Source: Candidatus Peribacteraceae bacterium (GTDB lineage: Bacteria > Patescibacteriota > Gracilibacteria > Peribacterales > Peribacteraceae). Taken from it: a DNA stretch of 35,181 nucleotides. The stretch covers positions 1 through 35,181 of the forward strand of contig JASMHZ010000013.1 in NCBI GenBank assembly GCA_030750465.1, in the 5' to 3' direction. The stretch's first letter is position 1; each line of letters opens with the position of its first letter. The translations under genes were made by a program, and so were the position numbers. Under the pieces are notes generated by a model. That model made no database searches and was not told the origin of the DNA. It saw only the letters and a list, made by a program, of their open reading frames with translations. Below are positions 29,960-35,181 of this stretch, piece after piece.

Positions 29960-30244
29960 TGAGGAAAGAACGAAAGACTGAAAGAAGGAAAGAATTAAAA
30001 AAAGAGAGAAAGAGAGAAAGAACGGAAGAAAGACAAAAAGAGAGAAAGAAAGGATAAAAGAACGAAAGGAAGAGGTAAAAGGACGAAAGAAGGAAAGAAT
30101 TAAAGAAAGGAAGGATAAAGGAAAAAGACTTTAAGTTAAAAAGCTTTTACGCTTTCTACTTTTAAAGCTTCCTTTTTGCTCTTTTGGCCTTTCTTCCGTT
30201 CTTTCTCTCTTTTTGTCTTTCTTCCGTTCTTGCAGTCTTTTTAT
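29960..30244. repeat. Purine/pyrimidine tract with a perfect 33-bp inverted repeat
   Basis: 29960-30130 is almost pure A/G, in GAAA-like units; 30169-30240 is almost pure C/T. The 33 nt at 30018-30050 (AAGAACGGAAGAAAGACAAA...) are the exact reverse complement of 30199-30231. A unit GAAAGAAGGAAAGAATTAAA also occurs twice (about 29980 and 30085). The pyrimidine arm ends right at the PBP start codon. This fills the gene-free stretch between the divergent PilB-like and PBP genes. Confidence 0.85.
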
Positions 30245-32788
30245 ATGATAAGATTCCCCACCGTGTCCCCACATTACAGTCATCCTTCAGAAACCCAGCG
30301 AAAACGTTCCTTATCACAGAGAATGCTTGCTATTCATATATTCCTATTTATATGTGTCCTTATTATAGTAGCAAGACTTGCCGAGCTTCAGATAATCAAA
30401 GGCAGAGAATATCGCGAGGTGGCACAATCCCAACATTTTGGAGGTGTTGTTCTTCCTGCAAAAAGGGGTGAGATACTTTCTAGAAGCAGTAAGACAGGAG
30501 AAACAAGCATACTTGCAACAAATACAACTCTCAATATGGTTTATGTGGATCCGCTGATTACGGACAATCCAACACATGTATCAGAGACGTTATCTGACGT
30601 CTTGATCACAGAGCATATTCATAAAGTTTGTTTAGAGGCAAGCAATGATTGTCCGCGTGCGCTGGTTGACTACTATTCCGCAGTATTCGATCCCATATCT
30701 AGAATCAAAACATCTTTTACAGGAGCACTTCTGGAACCAAACAGACTTCGAATTGCAGGCGGATCTGCCGAAGATCTTCCTGATATTACAGAGATTAGAA
30801 GAAGATTTTCACGAGATACGGAAAGAAGGATAGAAGGAAAAAGAGTAACTTATGTTCCTCTTGTTTATGGGGCAACCAAAATTCAGATGCAAGCAATAGA
30901 AGAAATAGGAATACCCGGCATCGAAGTTATAAGGGATCAAAAACTAATATACGCCAACCCCGAAGAAGTTCCTCAACTAAAAGCATCAAAAATTGCCAAA
31001 CTTTTATCTAATGCTGTTCAAATGGATACGGAACGACTTAAGCGTTCACTTAGAAGCAGGCCTCTGAGATATGTGGCAATCATGCGCAGGCTTTCACCAG
31101 AAGTTTCATCCGCAATAAAAGAAACTAAACTCAACTCTATAAAAGCGACCAGAGAGAGAAAGAAAAATGCTTCAAGTTATGAAGCAGCTCAGCAGATATT
31201 AGATCCGCTAAGGTCGATTGCTTTGATACCTGAACACTGGCGTATGTATCCGGATGGAAGTATCGCATCTCATGTAGTTGGTTTTTTGAATATTAATCAA
31301 GAAGCACAGTACGGAATCGAGAGGACTTTCAATCCACAACTTAGAGGGCAAGAAGGTTTGATAAGTGCAATGAGCGATCCGTCAGGAGGGCAGATTCTTA
31401 CTTCACAACAGACGATAGTGGATCCGGAGGATGGTGACACGATAATTTTGACAATAGACAGAACAATTCAAAAGTTTGCGGAAGAAGCATTACGTAATGG
31501 AGTTGAAAAATATGGAGCGGAAAGCGGACAAGCAATAATTATGGAGCCATTTACCGGAAGAATACTGACGATGGCGAATGCTCCACTCTTTGACAGTAAT
31601 GTGTATGGAAATGTTTATAGAAGAGAGCCTGTGTATTTGGATGAGAGAAAACAAAAAGAAATTGTTGTAGAAATAATTCATCCCGAAACAAATGCGTTCA
31701 TACTAAAGGCTTATATTGGAGATGTATTTACCGAGCAAGGGCGCGAAAGCATATCGGAGGAGAAGCAATATAAACTCAAAATTCTTGAGGAGATGTATGA
31801 TCTGAAAGATGTAACCAGATTCTATATGTATGTTGGTGAAAACCAGAGGGTAGAAATATTCCCCACTGATAACTCCGATATTTGGCTTAAATATGAAAAC
31901 AACATCGGCGTTGGTTCATATCTAAATAGAAATATTCAATCCATCTACGAGCCGGGGTCAGTTCTAAAAGCAATGACTATGTCTATTGCACTAGATCAAG
32001 GTGAAATAACTCCAACTGATATGTATAACGATGATGGGCCGCTAAAAATTGATGAGTATACTATTAGGAACGCACTCAATACATATTATGGTGAAGTCAA
32101 TATGACTAATTGTCTCGAATTTTCCATTAATACTTGCATGACAAGTGTTTCTGATAAGTTAGGAAGAAAACTGTTCCAAAAAATGCTTGATCGATTTGGA
32201 TTTGGCAAAGTAACAGGTATTGCATTGGAAGATGAACAACCCGGTGAAGTTCTTCCCTGGAAAGAATGGAGCTCTGCACTTCTTGCGACTGCCGCTTATG
32301 GCCAGGGAATATCAGCTACTCCTCTTCAGGTCACAACTGCATTTTCAGCAATTGCTAATGGAGGCAAGCTTATGAAACCAATTATCATAGACGGAATAAA
32401 ACATAGTGATGGTTCTATAAATAAAGTTAACCCGCGTGTTATTGATCGTGTAATTACCCAGGAAGCCTCTGCGACTATAACTGCAATGCTTACGAGTGCT
32501 GTTAGCAATGGCTTTGCTAAACCTGCTAAAGTTTCCGGCTATAGAATTGCTGGTAAGACAGGTACAAGCCAGATAGCAGGACCGGGTGGAAAATATGAAA
32601 CCGGAACGGGATCAACGATCACCTCATTTGCCGGATACGCGCCTATCGATCATCCAAAATTCGTAATCTTCGTAAAGTTCGACCGTCCTCATAAGGTTGA
32701 TTACGGATCTGAATCCGCGGCTCCGGTATTCAAAGAAATCGCAGCGTTCCTGTTTAAGTACTATGGGATTCCCCCGGACGAAGAGTAG
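30245..32788 (+). CDS. Class B penicillin-binding protein (FtsI/PBP2-type transpeptidase)
   Basis: 847 residues from ATG 30245. An upstream in-frame start would only add residues from the pyrimidine repeat. One membrane helix (about 36-56; LAIHIFLFICVLIIV) is followed by the PBP dimerisation domain (RLAELQIIKGREY, ILATNTTLNMVYVDP, VVGFLNINQEAQYGIERTFN). The transpeptidase has S-x-x-K in EPGSVLKAMT, S-x-N in EFSINTCMT, and KTG in AGKTGTSQIAGPGGKY. About 100 extra residues (from YRREPVYLDE to NRNIQS) lie just before the catalytic Ser, unlike typical FtsI. It cross-links peptidoglycan outside the membrane; whether it serves septation or elongation is open. The 3' end overlaps the convergent gene by 35 bp. 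Confidence 0.93.
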   Translation: MIRFPTVSPHYSHPSETQRKRSLSQRMLAIHIFLFICVLIIVARLAELQIIKGREYREVAQSQHFGGVVLPAKRGEILSRSSKTGETSILATNTTLNMVYVDPLITDNPTHVSETLSDVLITEHIHKVCLEASNDCPRALVDYYSAVFDPISRIKTSFTGALLEPNRLRIAGGSAEDLPDITEIRRRFSRDTERRIEGKRVTYVPLVYGATKIQMQAIEEIGIPGIEVIRDQKLIYANPEEVPQLKASKIAKLLSNAVQMDTERLKRSLRSRPLRYVAIMRRLSPEVSSAIKETKLNSIKATRERKKNASSYEAAQQILDPLRSIALIPEHWRMYPDGSIASHVVGFLNINQEAQYGIERTFNPQLRGQEGLISAMSDPSGGQILTSQQTIVDPEDGDTIILTIDRTIQKFAEEALRNGVEKYGAESGQAIIMEPFTGRILTMANAPLFDSNVYGNVYRREPVYLDERKQKEIVVEIIHPETNAFILKAYIGDVFTEQGRESISEEKQYKLKILEEMYDLKDVTRFYMYVGENQRVEIFPTDNSDIWLKYENNIGVGSYLNRNIQSIYEPGSVLKAMTMSIALDQGEITPTDMYNDDGPLKIDEYTIRNALNTYYGEVNMTNCLEFSINTCMTSVSDKLGRKLFQKMLDRFGFGKVTGIALEDEQPGEVLPWKEWSSALLATAAYGQGISATPLQVTTAFSAIANGGKLMKPIIIDGIKHSDGSINKVNPRVIDRVITQEASATITAMLTSAVSNGFAKPAKVSGYRIAGKTGTSQIAGPGGKYETGTGSTITSFAGYAPIDHPKFVIFVKFDRPHKVDYGSESAAPVFKEIAAFLFKYYGIPPDEE

Positions 32789-33575
32789 ATCTGACTAAAC
32801 GATTTAGAAATTCTTCATCTTTATCCCTCGATTCCTGCCTGGCATTGGCAGGATATTTTGGAACTTGCGTTTCGTCATCAAGTGAAAAAATGTATGGTCC
32901 TCTTCTGGCAATTCTGCCCATCCAAGGTAAAGATGAACCAACTTCGCCTCTATAAGCGATTGGAAGATTCATGTTTATTGGGACCGGCTTTCCTAATTTT
33001 TTTCGTATACCGGGTAATGCTTCTCTACTTTTATCATCAAAAAGAGAAGCTACATCACTTCCTCCACTCAAATCAAAAGTAGTACGATGAACCATCGTGT
33101 GCGCTCTTTCAAAATCAACAATGCTTCTGCAAGGATACATACCAACGAATCTTTCAAATACGTTCGGATATTTTCTGACAGGAGATTCATCCGTATGTTG
33201 ATTGGGCATCCAGATTTCACTATCTCCATTTAATTCACGTTTAATGGCCATCCCATTCACCTCTTCGACCCTTATTGGCAACCGATGCACCCTATACTTA
33301 TCCAGAGGTGTGGAATGCATTCGTTCGTCAATTTTTTGGCAGAACAATACATATTGAACATCCGATTGTGTATATTGCACTACGCTTTCAAGAGGTGTCT
33401 CGTTAGGCTGGAAAACCGGTTGCATGAGAATTCTTACTTCATCGCGGTACAAATCAACCGTCCCATTATCTAGCTCATCATTAATTTCACCAATTCTGGT
33501 TCTGTCGAAGCCCTCAATGAGATCTTCTTTAGCTCTTCTGTCCCTAAGAAATTCGGCACCGAGATCGTTTCTCAT
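32754..33575 (-). CDS. Soluble protein, function unknown
   Basis: 273 residues, not recognised. It is hydrophilic, Arg/Asp/Glu-rich and without signal peptide or membrane segment. Distinct stretches include RDEVRILMQPVFQPNE, QSDVQYVLFCQKIDERMHSTPLDKY, FERFVGMYPCRSIVDFERAHTMVHRTTFDLSGGSDV and MGRIARRGPYIFSLDDETQVPKYPAN. Nothing points to a catalytic motif. It lies 49 nt downstream of glmS on the same strand and may be co-transcribed. Its last 35 bases overlap the end of the PBP gene, with no terminator-like repeat between them. Confidence 0.65.
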   Translation of the reverse strand: MRNDLGAEFLRDRRAKEDLIEGFDRTRIGEINDELDNGTVDLYRDEVRILMQPVFQPNETPLESVVQYTQSDVQYVLFCQKIDERMHSTPLDKYRVHRLPIRVEEVNGMAIKRELNGDSEIWMPNQHTDESPVRKYPNVFERFVGMYPCRSIVDFERAHTMVHRTTFDLSGGSDVASLFDDKSREALPGIRKKLGKPVPINMNLPIAYRGEVGSSLPWMGRIARRGPYIFSLDDETQVPKYPANARQESRDKDEEFLNRLVRSTLRPGESHST

Positions 33576-33624
33576 ATGTAAGAATGAAAGGCGGTTAATT
33601 TACATTACTCAATGTCTATGTCAA

Positions 33625-35181
33625 TTATTTAACAGTAACACTCTTCGCTAAATTCCTTGGCATATCAGGGTCTTTTCCTCTCTTAACAGCAAGGAAGTAT
33701 GCAAGAGCCTGAACAGGAATGATGTTTACAAGTGCTTGAGCAGTACCCGATTCCGGAACCTTTATCCATACATCGAATGACTCATTATTCTCGGGAGCTA
33801 TTCCAATAATAAATCCTCCACGTGTCTTCAGTTCAATTGCATTAGAAATAATATCGTTCTTAACTTCATCATCTCCCATGAGTGCAATGCAAGGAGTCCC
33901 CTCTTCTATAAGAGCTATTGGACCGTGCTTAAGCTCTCCTCCAGCAAAACCTTCCGCATGAACATAAGAAACTTCCTGAATTTTGATAGCGCTCTCGAGC
34001 GCCATGGGATAGTTCCAGCTTTTACCTATTATAAAGAGGTCTTTTTGATCTTGAATCCTCTCCGCAACGGACTCCACAAAATCCACGTAACGAGGATTAA
34101 GCATGTCGTTAATTTCTGATGCAGTTTCCAATAAGACTTTCCTGCCTTCTTTCAGCTTTCCATCAAGTGCGTAAGCAATAAGCATAAGAACTGCCATCTG
34201 CCCTGTAAGTGCCTTGGTTGATGCAACTGCGCGTTCCGGTCCTGCATTTATCAGGAGCGAGTAATCGGCTTCACGATCTATGGTTGAGCCTTCCACATTA
34301 ACAATTGCAAGAACCTTGGATCCATTCGACTTTGCAATCTGCATAGCTTCCAAAACGTCAGCAGTTTCACCGCTTTGACTAACAACTATTAGAAGGCTTT
34401 CCGGCTTTAGAAAATGATGATAAAGCTTAAACTCGCTCGCCGGTGCGAAGTTAACATGTTTCTGGGAAATCACAGAGAAGAAGTACTCGGCTGCCATGCA
34501 GGCCTTTGCAGCTGTACCGCATCCAACAAGGAAAGTTCCTTTAGCATTTCTAATTGCATCGGCCAAAGTCTCTATTTGTTCTTCGTTCTGATTTACAGCC
34601 CGGGCAATCGAATCTTTCTGATCCATAATTTCTTTGAGCATAAAGTGCTCATACTCACCCTTCTGGACTTCCTCAACTGACCAAGTGATCTCAATCTCGC
34701 GTTTCTCAATTTCTTCACCTGTCTTGAGGCTCGAAAATAAGATGCTATTTCCGTCAGTCACAACCATCTCTCCATCATCCAGATATTGAACCAAGCGAGA
34801 GTGATTCATGAATGCTGGTATATCAGATGCAATAAAGTAGCCATCTTCTCCAACGCCAATAATAAGAGGTGATCCCCTCCTGGCTGCGACCAAAGTATTT
34901 GACTCAGTATGAAGTGCTAGGAATGCAAATCTGCCTTCGAATGCTTCACATGATTTTTTGATGGCGGACGTGAAGTCTCCTGTTTCCTTCATATACTCTT
35001 CGATCATATGAGGAATAATCTCTGTATCAGTTTCTGACTTAAATTCGTGCCCTTTTGATTCCAAATCTTTTTTGAGCTGCTGATAATTTTCTAGTATTCC
35101 ATTATGAACAACCGCAATAGTTTCGGTACTGTTCGCGTGAGGGTGAGCATTCTGCCGGGTTACTCCTCCATGAGTTGCCCA
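33625..35181 (-). CDS. glmS: Glutamine-fructose-6-phosphate aminotransferase, N-terminus outside window
   Basis: 518 codons are present; about 70-80 N-terminal residues, including the catalytic Cys of the glutaminase domain, lie beyond the right edge. Visible glutaminase motifs are WATHGGVTRQNAHPH, VVHNGILENY, TDTEIIPHMI and GRFAFLALH. Two SIS domains follow: VGCGTAAKACMAAEYF, VSQSGETADVLEAM, STKALTGQMAVL, then IGKSWNYPMALESAIKIQEVSYVHAEGFAGGELKHGPIAL and the C-terminal PRNLAKSVTVK loop. It makes glucosamine-6-phosphate for UDP-GlcNAc and thus feeds peptidoglycan and the GT4 transferase. The alternative (HisF-like or FrlB) is excluded by the N-terminal glutaminase domain. Confidence 0.96.
   Translation of the reverse strand, partial: WATHGGVTRQNAHPHANSTETIAVVHNGILENYQQLKKDLESKGHEFKSETDTEIIPHMIEEYMKETGDFTSAIKKSCEAFEGRFAFLALHTESNTLVAARRGSPLIIGVGEDGYFIASDIPAFMNHSRLVQYLDDGEMVVTDGNSILFSSLKTGEEIEKREIEITWSVEEVQKGEYEHFMLKEIMDQKDSIARAVNQNEEQIETLADAIRNAKGTFLVGCGTAAKACMAAEYFFSVISQKHVNFAPASEFKLYHHFLKPESLLIVVSQSGETADVLEAMQIAKSNGSKVLAIVNVEGSTIDREADYSLLINAGPERAVASTKALTGQMAVLMLIAYALDGKLKEGRKVLLETASEINDMLNPRYVDFVESVAERIQDQKDLFIIGKSWNYPMALESAIKIQEVSYVHAEGFAGGELKHGPIALIEEGTPCIALMGDDEVKNDIISNAIELKTRGGFIIGIAPENNESFDVWIKVPESGTAQALVNIIPVQALAYFLAVKRGKDPDMPRNLAKSVTVK

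Noticed and set aside
30176-30244. N-terminal extension of the PBP with a Phe-rich segment
   Set aside because: It is only a translation of the pyrimidine repeat, and the membrane helix of the PBP lies after ATG 30245.

Overview
The window looks like a chromosomal segment from a Patescibacteria/CPR-type bacterium; a Peregrinibacteria-like lineage is my best guess from gene content, but I could not run a search. The evidence is single-copy housekeeping genes scattered between lineage-specific membrane proteins with almost no conserved operons, many short hypothetical proteins, and frequent strand changes. UGA acts as a stop codon (for example in the GT4 transferase, tgt, and the 17.5 kb membrane protein), which argues against the UGA=Gly Gracilibacteria/Absconditabacteria.

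Left third (1-13.4 kb): a truncated secreted Cys/Asp-rich repeat protein, tRNA-Gln(UUG), an SDR oxidoreductase, rplU, tgt, a DoxX-like membrane protein, clpP, miaA, two small soluble proteins in an operon, a membrane protein, a TsaE-HD fusion, an M23 peptidase, a YqfO/NIF3-like domain protein and a WecA/TagO-type transferase. Middle (13.4-20.9 kb): an orphan run of hairpins ending in a terminator, pgk, a second Cys/Asp repeat protein, a decayed receptor-type Ser/Thr kinase, a baseplate-J-like membrane protein, ydcF and a Xer recombinase that sits directly on a very good dif site. Right third (21-35.2 kb): a RAYT transposase with REP hairpins, a B3/4-domain protein with an SPFH protein, small membrane and lipoprotein genes, tyrS, an RluD-type synthase, a FecR/Ig surface protein behind a PilB/GspE-like ATPase, a class B penicillin-binding protein, an unknown protein and truncated glmS. 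Several genes serve the cell envelope (M23, GT4, PBP, glmS), tRNA modification or charging (tgt, miaA, TsaE, tyrS, B3/4) and the surface (repeat proteins, FecR/Ig, pilus ATPase).

The most striking content is non-coding. (1) Several families of inverted repeats built from short near-tandem units occupy gene ends, mainly convergent ones, and in places run into genes in frame (tgt, the FecR/Ig protein, ydcF, and the 3' ends of tgt and the RluD-type gene). (2) A RAYT transposase is accompanied by five REP hairpins with compensatory stem changes, including a complete REPIN. (3) A dif-like site lies at the start of the single xer gene, so the window probably covers the replication terminus. (4) Many genes have a -10 box only 5-10 nt before the start codon, often with an upstream TGn, and no Shine-Dalgarno sequence, suggesting leaderless mRNAs. 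(5) A 33-bp perfect inverted repeat in a purine/pyrimidine tract lies just before the PBP gene.
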